Source of the DNA: an uncultured SAR86 cluster bacterium
GTDB lineage: Bacteria; Pseudomonadota; Gammaproteobacteria; Magnimaribacterales; TMED112
Direction of reading: 5' to 3'
NCBI GenBank assembly: GCA_902526535.1
Contig: CABZLG010000007.1
Location: 1-39,594 of the forward strand
DNA: 39,594 nucleotides
A program made the translations under genes and the position numbers. This document shows positions 1 through 7,020 of this stretch, piece after piece. Every line of letters starts with the position of its first letter. Position 1 is the stretch's first letter. Below the pieces are notes generated by a model. The model saw only the letters and a list, made by a program, of their open reading frames with translations, was not told the origin of the DNA and made no database searches.

Positions 1-807
1 TTTTTCATTATCTAAATTTAAAAAACCGTTATGAAACCAATATTTAGCAAATGATTCTGCAGATTCATTGCTGTGATATGCACATGTTTGAGCTATTTCA
101 TTGTCATGATGAGGAAATTTCAAATCGTTGCCTCCACCATGAATATCAAATGGAACACCTAATACTATTTCTGACATAACCGAACACTCAAGATGCCATC
201 CAGGACGTCCTAGACCCCAAGGGGAGTCCCATCCTGGCTCATCATTAGTTGAGGGCTTCCAAAGTGTAAAGTCATTTGGATCTTCTTTATATGTCTCTAC
301 ATCAACACGAGAGCCTGAATCTTGTTCTTGAATGATTCTTTCTGATAAAACTCCGTAATTTTTGAAACTATTTACTCGAAATAATACATTTCCATTTGAA
401 ACATATGCAGCATCTTTGTCTATCAAGACATTTATAAAATCAATCATTTCTTTTATGAAGTCAGTAGCAAATGGCTGATTATCAGGATCATCTATCCCTA
501 AAAATTTGGTGTCTTTTTTATACTGGTCAAAATATCTTTTAGATAATTCTTTAATAGAAACTTTTTCTTTTACCGAGGCTTCAATAATTTTATCGTCTAT
601 ATCAGTAATATTTGATACAAATGTTACTTTTTTATATATCCCTTTTAAAACCTTAGCTAGCAAATCAGCACAGACAAAAGCACGAGCATTTCCAATATGA
701 ATATTGTTATAGACTGTTGGCCCACATGAGTAATACCTAACATTATTTTCATCAATTGGTATAAATGATTCTTTCTCTTTGGTTAGAGTGTTGTAAATTT
801 TTAACAT
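1..807 (-). CDS. cysS: cysteinyl-tRNA synthetase (partial, C-terminus outside window)
   Basis: Class I aminoacyl-tRNA synthetase that charges tRNA-Cys in the cytoplasm. The first 269 codons are present. The reading frame runs open to base 1, so the 3' end, including the expected KMSKS loop and anticodon-binding region, lies outside the window; this is an edge effect, not a broken gene. Visible marks are the zinc cysteine in SCGPTVYN (C28), the HIGH-type motif HIGN at residues 37-40, and the family motif GGGNDLKFPHHDNEIAQ. The ATG at 805-807 directly abuts the stop codon of the upstream pterin gene (808-810), so the two are probably cotranscribed. This is the last visible gene of a folE-maf-QueD-like-cysS minus-strand run. 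Confidence 0.96.
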   Translation of the reverse strand, partial: MLKIYNTLTKEKESFIPIDENNVRYYSCGPTVYNNIHIGNARAFVCADLLAKVLKGIYKKVTFVSNITDIDDKIIEASVKEKVSIKELSKRYFDQYKKDTKFLGIDDPDNQPFATDFIKEMIDFINVLIDKDAAYVSNGNVLFRVNSFKNYGVLSERIIQEQDSGSRVDVETYKEDPNDFTLWKPSTNDEPGWDSPWGLGRPGWHLECSVMSEIVLGVPFDIHGGGNDLKFPHHDNEIAQTCAYHSNESAESFAKYWFHNGFLNLDNEK

Positions 808-1254
808 TTAATCCCCAAAAAAACCTGCTTTATTTCCAGAGTGCTCTGATACATAAACAGATTCTATAACAACATCTATTTTATGTTTTTGAAAATGTTT
901 GAAAATGAATTTGTAGGTCATTTCAGCAAATTTTTCACAGCTTATTTCATCAAACTCTACAACATTCGCAACCTTTAAATTATCTAATTCTAAAAACTTT
1001 TCTTTAAATGGATCGTCTTTTGCAATTAACAGAGTGTGATCAAAATTATCTCTAAGCCATTTTTTTAGAAAATTAAAATTACCAAAATTAAAAACCCAGT
1101 TATTTTCGTCTAATTTTTGTGAAATTAAATTGATTTCAAAGCCTAAACTGTACCCATGAATCTTTGAGCAATTTGACTGTGCATTCCATTGTCTAAAAGC
1201 ACACGAATAACCACTATCATGTCCAAATGTCTTTGTAATTTTATAATTTGGCAT
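808..1254 (-). CDS. 6-pyruvoyl-tetrahydropterin synthase / QueD-like protein, variant metal site
   Basis: Member of the 6-pyruvoyl-tetrahydropterin / 6-carboxytetrahydropterin synthase fold. These enzymes act on dihydroneopterin triphosphate, the product of FolE, which is encoded two genes upstream. Counting from a TTG three bases further out (1257), the catalytic Cys30 sits in CSKIHGY, the Asp-His pair is D73-H74 (NFDHTLL) and the late glutamate is E138 (VSEHSG). By alignment from memory with E. coli QueD, the first zinc histidine is Cys19 (YSCAFRQW) and the second histidine of HGH is Tyr36, so the normal three-His site is not preserved. The ATG at 1254 was preferred over the adjacent TTG. 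It overlaps maf by 14 bases. Whether the product is 6-carboxytetrahydropterin (queuosine), another pterin or something else cannot be decided from sequence. Confidence 0.8.
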   Translation of the reverse strand: MPNYKITKTFGHDSGYSCAFRQWNAQSNCSKIHGYSLGFEINLISQKLDENNWVFNFGNFNFLKKWLRDNFDHTLLIAKDDPFKEKFLELDNLKVANVVEFDEISCEKFAEMTYKFIFKHFQKHKIDVVIESVYVSEHSGNKAGFFGD

Positions 1255-1819
1255 CAATCAATTCTTTTAAATCACCAAAGGGTAGGCCATTTATTGCTTC
1301 TAAACTCCCTATGACACTTTTAAATAGTTTAAATCCGTTTGCTTCAAATTTATATGCACCACATGATTCTAGAGGCTTATCTAATGCAACATATTCTTTA
1401 ATTTCATTATCAGTTAATTTTCTCATTTTCATTTCACATTCAATTTGATGTTCGATTATTATCTCATTTCCTTTAGATACACAATATGCGCCAAAAAGAT
1501 TATGAGTATTGCCTGAAAGTTCTTTTAAATTAGATATAGCTTTATCCTCGTTTAGAGGCTTACTCATTATCTTGTCATTAAATATACATATCTGATCGCA
1601 TCCTAAAATATATTTTTCAGAGAATTTATCGGCAAGACTTAGTGCTTTTGATTTAGCTAATAATTCTGCTAGCGACCTTGAGTTTAAATTAAGATTATCT
1701 TGTTTAAGTTGCTCTTCATTAATTTTGGGAGCACAAAAAATTACATCTACATCATAATTTGAAATTATTTCTCTTCTAATTTTAGATGATGAGGCTAATA
1801 CGATTTCTAATTTGGACAA
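1241..1819 (-). CDS. maf: Maf family nucleoside triphosphate pyrophosphatase
   Basis: Maf proteins hydrolyse non-canonical or modified nucleoside triphosphates to monophosphates as house-cleaning enzymes. The 192-residue length is typical. The N-terminus IVLASSSKIRREI is the usual Maf opening, with the RR pair of the substrate site. LGCDQICIFND corresponds to the conserved D-Q of the family, KPLNEDKAISNLKELSG to the K-P and L..LSG motifs, and ESCGAYKFE and GSLEAINGLPF to the C-terminal signature. The frame starts at a TTG at 1817-1819, two bases after the folE stop; no ATG fits before the conserved start of the domain. It overlaps the QueD-like gene downstream. Substrate class is not assigned. 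Confidence 0.9.
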   Translation of the reverse strand: MSKLEIVLASSSKIRREIISNYDVDVIFCAPKINEEQLKQDNLNLNSRSLAELLAKSKALSLADKFSEKYILGCDQICIFNDKIMSKPLNEDKAISNLKELSGNTHNLFGAYCVSKGNEIIIEHQIECEMKMRKLTDNEIKEYVALDKPLESCGAYKFEANGFKLFKSVIGSLEAINGLPFGDLKELIDAKL

Positions 1820-1821
1820 CT

Positions 1822-2397
1822 TTACTTTGGAAGTCTTATAAAGTTTAGAAATTCATTTCTAGTGGTTGGATTTTCTTTAAAAATCCCTCTCATTGAGCTG
1901 GTTACAGTTGATGATTCAGTTTTGTGTATTCCTCTTGTACTCATACATTGATGAGATGCATCTATGACAACTGCAACACCTTTTGGTTTCAAAACATTTT
2001 CTATTGTATTAGCAATTTGCTGTGTCATTGTTTCTTGTGTTTGAAGTCTCTTACCAAAGACATCAACTATTCTTGCGAGCTTACTTATGCCTACAACTCT
2101 GTTATTCGGGATATAAGCTACGTGTGCTTTTCCTAATATAGGTACGATATGGTGCTCACAATGAGATTCAACTGCTATATCTTTAACCAGAACCATTTCA
2201 TCATATCCTTCAACTTCTTTAAAAGTTTTTTGGAGGATTTCTTCTGGATCTTGCTCATAACCAGCAAAAAACTCCTCATAAGCTTTAATAACTCTTTTAG
2301 GAGTTTCAACTAATCCTTCTCTTTTTGGATTGTCACCAGCCCACTCTATGAGAGTAGTCACTGCTTTCATTGCTTCTTCACGTGATGGTTTTTTCAT
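1822..2397 (-). CDS. folE: GTP cyclohydrolase I
   Basis: Converts GTP to 7,8-dihydroneopterin triphosphate, the entry step to folate and, through QueD-type enzymes, to deazapurines or other pterins. The expected zinc ligands are all visible: Cys80 and His83 in SHCEHHIVP and Cys151 in ASHQCMSTRG. The family signatures VVGISKLARIVD and RLQTQETMTQQIA are also present. The ATG at 2397 gives 191 residues; a TTG eight codons further upstream is possible but adds a poorly conserved extension. The gene heads the minus-strand run folE-maf-QueD-like-cysS, with 2 bases to maf. The phosphatase gene upstream ends 40 bases away on the same strand. Confidence 0.95.
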   Translation of the reverse strand: MKKPSREEAMKAVTTLIEWAGDNPKREGLVETPKRVIKAYEEFFAGYEQDPEEILQKTFKEVEGYDEMVLVKDIAVESHCEHHIVPILGKAHVAYIPNNRVVGISKLARIVDVFGKRLQTQETMTQQIANTIENVLKPKGVAVVIDASHQCMSTRGIHKTESSTVTSSMRGIFKENPTTRNEFLNFIRLPK

Positions 2398-2437
2398 AAG
2401 TTGCTTATTATAACTATACAAATAGCTGAATCGCTAA

Positions 2438-3391
2438 TTATTTAATAGGTATTATGTAATTTTCAAGTACTGACATATTTTCGTTTTTTATACTAATTTC
2501 TAGCTTTGTTGGATAAATATCTATAATTCCATAATTATTTTCGGGATATGTTTTTCCTTTGAGCAATGTATCAGTTTCGCTTTGGGGGAAAATACCAACA
2601 TTTAATGAAGATGAAGTAAATTCATATATTTCATCCTTTTGATAAACGCCACTTCTATGTCTATCGCCACTAATAATCAATACATTTGAATCCAATCCTT
2701 TCAATAAATTTAGTAATTTCTCTCTTTCATTTGGAAAATTCGACCATTTTTCAAAACGATGCTCTGTAGCAAGGACTTGTATTGACGTAGCAATGATAAG
2801 AAGATCATGTTCAACTTCAACTTGTTTTTGAAGCCAATTCCATTGTTGTTTACCTAGAATAGTTGCTTCAGCTGACTTATTTTGAAGGTACGCACCATTT
2901 TTTTTACTTAAATTACTTCTAAAATAACGCGTATCAAGACCAATGATGAGGATCTGTAAATTATTTATGTCTCTTAGTTCGCTAAAATATATGCCTTCTC
3001 TTTTTCTTCTTGGATCATTTTGTGAAATATTCCAAAAATCGTTAAATAATTTTTGTGATTCGATTTTGTATTTGTAATCACCGCCACCATCGTTCATACC
3101 GTAATCGTGATCATCCCAAATCGTGAAAATCTCAACTTCATTAAACCATTGCGGTTTATTTTGTTTAAATGTGTCATATGCATTGATTAATCTTCTCAGC
3201 TCTCCACTAGGAATGTCACCATAAACATTATCTCCAAGGAAAAAAAAGCTATCTAAATTTTCTTTTTCTAATGATTCCCAAGCTGGTGTTTTCATATCTT
3301 GATCATGACAAGACCCTAGACCTAATCTGTAGAAATCCTCAGATGATAGTGAGAAACTAACTATTAAAAAAAAAGAAAGTATAAATTTCAA
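2438..3391 (-). CDS. secreted PhoD-like metallophosphatase
   Basis: Exported phosphodiesterase/phosphatase of the PhoD/metallophosphatase type, probably periplasmic or surface-acting. From the chosen start there is a clean signal peptide (about residues 1-17, MKFILSFFLIVSF) and then metal-binding motifs in family order: GSCHDQ near 26, LGDNVYGD near 52-58, IWDDHDYG at 91-98 and, late in the protein, SGDRHRSG. I chose the TTG at 3389-3391 because an AAGGGT ribosome binding site lies six bases upstream and the signal peptide then begins normally. The ATG at 3430 would add 13 residues and overlap the promoter of the divergent tRNA gene. Length is about 317 residues. The substrate is unknown; a role in phosphate scavenging is inferred from the family and from the phosphate genes elsewhere in the window. 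Confidence 0.88.
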   Translation of the reverse strand: MKFILSFFLIVSFSLSSEDFYRLGLGSCHDQDMKTPAWESLEKENLDSFFFLGDNVYGDIPSGELRRLINAYDTFKQNKPQWFNEVEIFTIWDDHDYGMNDGGGDYKYKIESQKLFNDFWNISQNDPRRKREGIYFSELRDINNLQILIIGLDTRYFRSNLSKKNGAYLQNKSAEATILGKQQWNWLQKQVEVEHDLLIIATSIQVLATEHRFEKWSNFPNEREKLLNLLKGLDSNVLIISGDRHRSGVYQKDEIYEFTSSSLNVGIFPQSETDTLLKGKTYPENNYGIIDIYPTKLEISIKNENMSVLENYIIPIK

Positions 3392-3397
3392 AAAATT

Positions 3398-3403
3398 ACC
3401 CTT
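3398..3403 (-). promoter_or_regulatory. ribosome binding site deciding the phosphatase start
   Basis: AAGGGT on the minus strand, six bases before the TTG at 3389-3391. It favours that codon over the ATG at 3430, which has no comparable site. Seen in the sequence; use in the cell is inferred. Confidence 0.6.
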
Positions 3404-3430
3404 GAATGCATAAGTCTTCAGAGTTAACAT
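3402..3430 (+). promoter_or_regulatory. sigma-70-like promoter of tRNA-Gly(GCC)
   Basis: A -35 TTGAAT (3402-3407), an exact 17-base spacer and a -10 TAACAT (3425-3430) lie upstream of the tRNA. Predicted transcription start is near 3437, giving a leader of about 8 bases. The -35 shares bases with the ribosome binding site of the divergent phosphatase gene. Confidence 0.6.
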
Positions 3431-3444
3431 TTTACTTCAATTAA

Positions 3445-3520
3445 GCGAGTGTAGCACAGTTGGTAGTGCGCAACCTTGCCAAGGTTGAGGTCACGGGTTC
3501 GAACCCCGTCACTCGCTCCA
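3445..3520 (+). tRNA. tRNA-Gly (anticodon GCC)
   Basis: A complete 76-base cloverleaf. The acceptor strand GCGAGTG (3445-3451) pairs with CACTCGC (3510-3516). The anticodon stem CAACC/GGTTG encloses the loop TTGCCAA with anticodon GCC, and the T arm is ACGGG-TTCGAAC-CCCGT. The discriminator is T and the CCA end is encoded. A T-rich stretch follows (3521-3550) but no hairpin terminator was seen. Confidence 0.98.
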
Positions 3521-3574
3521 TTTTTTTCTGATTTTTAATTTTTTTTAAGTTAAATTATTTATAGAGGTATACGT

Positions 3575-4039
3575 ATGAAAAAAATTATATATTTATTCTT
3601 AACTATTTCAATTTTTGTATTTTCCCATGGAGCAGAAAAAAAAGACCTTCCAGGAGCCTGGAAGTTAGTTGAATCTTCTTGGAATGGCGAATTTTTCGAT
3701 ATTAGAAATCCTTCACCTATCAAAGTCTATACAGAAGGATATGTAGATGGAAATTATCACGGTACATATTTTGTAAGTTTTTATAATCAGAAAGGTGAGC
3801 CTGGTTTCAATCAAGGCTTCTATAGGCTCGATAAAGGCACATTGGTTGAATATATAAATAATTCTAGCGATTCAAATTCGTTAAATAACAAAATTAGATT
3901 TATGCCAAATTTCATGGGAGATAAGATGTCGTTTATTCAGACTATTGAATATGCCAACGGGGATGTCTTATTTGAAAGATGGGAAAGACTGTCTTGCGAA
4001 GTGGAAAAGTGCTACAAACTTAGAAGCAGAAAAGATTAG
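3575..4039 (+). CDS. small secreted protein, lipocalin-like
   Basis: A 154-residue protein with an evident signal peptide (residues 1 to about 19, MKKIIYLFLTISIFVFSHGA). The mature part begins KDLPGAWKLVESSW, resembling the first strand of lipocalin-like domain proteins, and the rest is rich in aromatic and beta-forming residues. Two cysteines near the C-terminus (CEVEKC) could form a disulfide outside the cytoplasm. There is an AGAGG ribosome binding site about seven bases before the ATG at 3575. It follows tRNA-Gly(GCC) after a T-rich gap. Its TAG shares TTAG (4036-4039) with the TAA of the small gene on the other strand. The lipocalin assignment is weak and the ligand unknown. Confidence 0.7.
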   Translation: MKKIIYLFLTISIFVFSHGAEKKDLPGAWKLVESSWNGEFFDIRNPSPIKVYTEGYVDGNYHGTYFVSFYNQKGEPGFNQGFYRLDKGTLVEYINNSSDSNSLNNKIRFMPNFMGDKMSFIQTIEYANGDVLFERWERLSCEVEKCYKLRSRKD

Positions 4040-4155
4040 TGTCGCCACTTAATTCTATCATCTCTATTTGTTTGTTTTTTTCCTGCTCTAATATTAAAGA
4101 GCAGGTAAGAGGCTGTTAGTATTATCACTAAAAGTATTAAAAGAAAAATTTCCAT
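4036..4155 (-). CDS. small single-pass membrane protein (39 aa)
   Basis: A 39-residue reading frame with one hydrophobic segment (about residues 2-22, EIFLLILLVIILTASYLLF) and a basic C-terminal tail (RAGKKQTNRDDRIKWRH). Its ATG (4153-4155) overlaps the TAA of the Bax inhibitor-like gene as TAATG, so translation is probably coupled. Its own stop overlaps the convergent gene by four bases. A longer in-frame version starting inside the upstream gene has no support. I do not recognise a family; membrane placement follows from the hydrophobic segment and function is unknown. Confidence 0.6.
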   Translation of the reverse strand: MEIFLLILLVIILTASYLLFNIRAGKKQTNRDDRIKWRH

Positions 4156-4922
4156 TATCTGCTTCTTAGTTTTGCAAGCAATCTTAATATCTCTAAATAT
4201 AGCCAGATAAGAGTAACCATTAATGAAAATGCTCCATACCATTCGAGATATTTTGGTGCACCATTTTCAGCTCCTTGTTCTATATAATCAAAATCAAGAA
4301 CTAAATTCAAAGCAGCTATACATACAACTAATAATGAAAAACCAATACCAAATAACCCATTTGAGTGTATAAAACCGATAGAAGTACCGAAAAACATCAT
4401 TATGAAATTGACTAAATACAAGGCAAAAATAGCAAATGTCCCTGCAAAAACCATTAATAAAAAATTTCTATCCGGCTTGATAATTCCTGTTTTATAAGCG
4501 AATAAAAGACCAAACATAGTAGCAAAAGTTAGAGTTACAGCTTGTATTGTGATACCACCAAATTGAGATTCATACATAGCTGATATACCACCAAGGGCAA
4601 AACCTTTTGCTAGAGCGTATAAAGGTGCAGTTATAGGCGCCCAGGTGCGTTTGAAGATAGTAATTAGCGCAAATATAAGACCTACTACACTTCCACCAAT
4701 CATAAAACCAGTTATTGCTTGTGGTCCATATGAGAAATATTGTGACCATGTATATGATGCAGTTAGAAGAACTAGCAGTAAGCTTATTCCAACTTTATTT
4801 ACTGTTCCCTGTAATGTCATTTTAGGAATAGATACATCTATTATCTTTTCATTAAAAGTTTTGTCTGAGAACATAGGATTTCCAGATCGACCAAATGTTG
4901 ATAATGCTTGTTTTGAGTTCAT
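4155..4922 (-). CDS. Bax inhibitor-1/YccA family membrane protein
   Basis: Integral inner-membrane protein of 255 residues. After a polar N-terminus (MNSKQALSTFGRSGNPMF) there are roughly seven hydrophobic segments from about residue 43 to the end. Features typical of the bacterial BI-1/YccA group are visible: the N-terminal GRSGNPMFS, a mid-protein YALAKGFALGGISAMYESQFGGI and the late NLVLDFDYIEQGAENGAPKYLEWYGAFSL region (two pieces quoted without break in the family pattern). Some relatives act as calcium or proton leak channels, but that is family knowledge and not shown here. It starts 42 bases from the divergent dehydratase gene and is followed by a coupled 39-residue membrane protein. 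Confidence 0.9.
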   Translation of the reverse strand: MNSKQALSTFGRSGNPMFSDKTFNEKIIDVSIPKMTLQGTVNKVGISLLLVLLTASYTWSQYFSYGPQAITGFMIGGSVVGLIFALITIFKRTWAPITAPLYALAKGFALGGISAMYESQFGGITIQAVTLTFATMFGLLFAYKTGIIKPDRNFLLMVFAGTFAIFALYLVNFIMMFFGTSIGFIHSNGLFGIGFSLLVVCIAALNLVLDFDYIEQGAENGAPKYLEWYGAFSLMVTLIWLYLEILRLLAKLRSR

Positions 4923-4964
4923 AATTTAATTATAAGAATTAATTAAATATATTAAACTCTTTAT

Positions 4965-5930
4965 ATGGTATCGATTGATGATTTGAATGATGCTTATAAA
5001 AGAATTAATCCTTATATTGTAAAAACCCCTATACATACATCTGAAGCTCTAAATAAAAAATTTGATTCAAATATCTTTCTAAAAGATGAAACGAAACAAC
5101 TTACAGGGTCATTTAAAATTAGAGGAGCTTTATCAGCTTTGAGCAAACTTAAACAAAATAATATAAATGGTGTAGTTGCATTTTCTTCGGGCAATCATGC
5201 ACAAGGTGTTTCTAAAGCTGCTCAATTATTTGATATGGAAGCTACGATAGTAATGCCTGAAGATGCGCCAAAGAATAAAATTGAAAAAACTAAAAAAAAT
5301 GGTGCAAAAATTGTTTTTTACAAAAGACATATAGAAAGCAGAGAAGAGATAGCAATAAAATTAGCAAAAGAATTGAATTTCCCCTTAGTCAAACCCTTCG
5401 ATAATGAGGACATTATTGCTGGTCAGGGAAGTTTTGGGCTCGAGGTAGCAGAATTTTTTTTATCCTCAGATATAAAATTAGATATCTTATTATCCTGTAC
5501 ATCTGGGGGAGGTTTAGTAGCTGGAACTGGTATTGCTATTAAACATTTTTTTCCCGATGCTTTAATTTATCCTGTTGAGCCGTTTAATTGTAATGATACT
5601 GAAATTTCTCTTAAAAATAAGACAAGAACAAGACTAAAAAAAAGAGATAATACAATATGCGATGCCCTGGAAGTTGAAATACCCGGAGAAATTACATTTC
5701 CTATTAATATAAAGAATTGTAAAAAAGGATTATCTGTTACAGACACTGAAGTTATAGAAGCAATGAAATTTCTTCATCAAGATCTTGGCATAATATCAGA
5801 ACCCAGTGGATGTGTTAGTCTAGCCGCTGTATTATCAAAAAAAATTGATGTATCTGGAAAAAATACGCTAGTAACAATTTCTGGAGGCAATGTGGATCAG
5901 AATTATTTTAATAACTTAATGTCAGCTTAA
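4965..5930 (+). CDS. threonine/serine dehydratase-like PLP enzyme
   Basis: Cytoplasmic fold-type II PLP enzyme of the threonine dehydratase / serine racemase group, predicted to deaminate threonine or serine. The PLP lysine is K51 in GSFKIRGA. The substrate loop is SSGNHAQG, the phosphate-binding glycine loop is TSGGGLVAG, and the C-terminal SGGNVD carries the residue that contacts the pyridine ring. At 321 residues it has only the catalytic domain and no C-terminal ACT-like regulatory domain, so it resembles the catabolic form more than biosynthetic IlvA. No ribosome binding site precedes the ATG at 4965. The end overlaps the convergent small gene by nine bases. Threonine deaminase and serine racemase cannot be told apart here. 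Confidence 0.9.
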   Translation: MVSIDDLNDAYKRINPYIVKTPIHTSEALNKKFDSNIFLKDETKQLTGSFKIRGALSALSKLKQNNINGVVAFSSGNHAQGVSKAAQLFDMEATIVMPEDAPKNKIEKTKKNGAKIVFYKRHIESREEIAIKLAKELNFPLVKPFDNEDIIAGQGSFGLEVAEFFLSSDIKLDILLSCTSGGGLVAGTGIAIKHFFPDALIYPVEPFNCNDTEISLKNKTRTRLKKRDNTICDALEVEIPGEITFPINIKNCKKGLSVTDTEVIEAMKFLHQDLGIISEPSGCVSLAAVLSKKIDVSGKNTLVTISGGNVDQNYFNNLMSA

Positions 5931-6038
5931 AAATAAATATATAAGTCTAAAAAATATCAATATGCATAGGACAATAGCTATAACCATCCCAAGTGAATAG
6001 GTAAGTTGCATAGCTTTATCTTCAGGTCTTTTATCCAT
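5922..6038 (-). CDS. small single-pass membrane protein (38 aa)
   Basis: A 38-residue frame beginning MDKRPEDKAMQL and followed by one long hydrophobic segment to the C-terminus (about residues 13-38). Its ATG lies inside the end of the exonuclease gene, with an eight-base overlap ATGGATAA that contains the exonuclease TAA, suggesting translational coupling. A longer in-frame version would lie within the exonuclease and is less likely. It converges with the dehydratase gene with a nine-base overlap. No family recognised. Confidence 0.55.
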   Translation of the reverse strand: MDKRPEDKAMQLTYSLGMVIAIVLCILIFFRLIYLFLS

Positions 6039-7020
6039 TAAATAATGATAGCTGAAATGTACTATCCTCATGTTTATTTTTTGTAAAGTTGGATACTGTA
6101 ACACCTTTTTCATTCAAATACTTTCGCAGCATAGGTCCATTACCATGAATGATTATTACTTTTTTTGCTTTGGTTTGCTCTATTGTTTTTATTAAATCGT
6201 TCCAGTCAGCATGGTCAGAAATTGTAAATCCTTTATCAAAATCTCTCTTGCTATTAAGTGTCCATCCACTACAAAAGCCAGTAGAGTAGGGTATAAAATT
6301 TTTAAGTTGCTTTGAACGTCTCGCTCCAGGAGGAGCAATTATTATACCTTCAATAACGCTTTTTTTTGTATTTAATGTTTTTGTTTCAAGATCTTGAATA
6401 CCATATTTCATGTAGATTTTATTGATTGATCTTATTGATTGATGAGCATAAAAATTAATTTTGTACTTATCTTTAATTAATTTAATTATTCTTTGCGCTT
6501 TTCCTAATGAGTATGAAAATAAAACTGAGTTAATATTTTTTTGTTGATTATCTTTATGCCAATCAATTATTTTATCTACCTCAGTATCTACACATGGCCA
6601 TTTAAAATTTGGCGAAGCAAAAGTAGCCTCGGTAACAAAAGTATCACATTCATGGACCTCAAAAGCTTTACATGTTGGATCAATAGCTCTTTTATAGTCA
6701 CCGGTGATAATTGTTACCTCGCTTCCATTGTCAATTTTAATTTGTGAAGAGCCCAATACATGTCCTGCAGGTATAAATGTAATTTTTACTGAATTAATTT
6801 GTATCTCGTTATAGTATTCAACTTCTTTAATGATTAGGTCATTGCTTATTCTTAACTTCATAATTTCAGATGTCTCTGGTGTACAGATATAGTTTTTCAT
6901 GCCTGGTCGTGCATGATCAGCATGCGCATGTGTTATAACAGCATTTTTACATGGTAAAAGTGGATCAATAAAAAAATCACCTTCAGGACAGTACAGCCCT
7001 TCATCTTTTAAAACTATCAT
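6031..7020 (-). CDS. metallo-beta-lactamase/beta-CASP exonuclease (ligase-associated exonuclease family)
   Basis: Metal-dependent nuclease of the family usually annotated as ligase-associated DNA exonuclease or mRNA 3'-end-processing-factor-like. The zinc motif THAHADHARPG is at residues 30-40 (H31, H33, D35, H36). Later metal sites are AGHVLGSSQ, ITGDYKR and the C-terminal ISDHADW and IIHGNGP. The protein is 329 residues, the usual length. Its ATG overlaps the photolyase stop by four bases (ATGA), so it is coupled to a DNA repair gene; the ATP-dependent ligase and helicase that often accompany this family are not in the window. Activity on DNA rather than RNA is a family-based inference. Confidence 0.87.
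   Translation of the reverse strand: MIVLKDEGLYCPEGDFFIDPLLPCKNAVITHAHADHARPGMKNYICTPETSEIMKLRISNDLIIKEVEYYNEIQINSVKITFIPAGHVLGSSQIKIDNGSEVTIITGDYKRAIDPTCKAFEVHECDTFVTEATFASPNFKWPCVDTEVDKIIDWHKDNQQKNINSVLFSYSLGKAQRIIKLIKDKYKINFYAHQSIRSINKIYMKYGIQDLETKTLNTKKSVIEGIIIAPPGARRSKQLKNFIPYSTGFCSGWTLNSKRDFDKGFTISDHADWNDLIKTIEQTKAKKVIIIHGNGPMLRKYLNEKGVTVSNFTKNKHEDSTFQLSLFNG

Noticed and set aside
1-807. Possible pseudogene because cysS lacks its C-terminal half.
   Set aside because: The frame is open to the first base of the window; the truncation is only the window edge.
3521-3574. T-rich stretch after tRNA-Gly(GCC), considered as a terminator.
   Set aside because: Runs of T are present but no stem of useful length precedes them apart from the tRNA itself.
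4082-4105. Perfect 8-base inverted repeat CCTGCTCT/AGAGCAGG with an 8-base loop, considered as a terminator.
   Set aside because: On the plus strand no T run follows, and on the minus strand an A run follows. It lies inside the coding sequence of the 39-aa frame, so it does not fit an intrinsic terminator.
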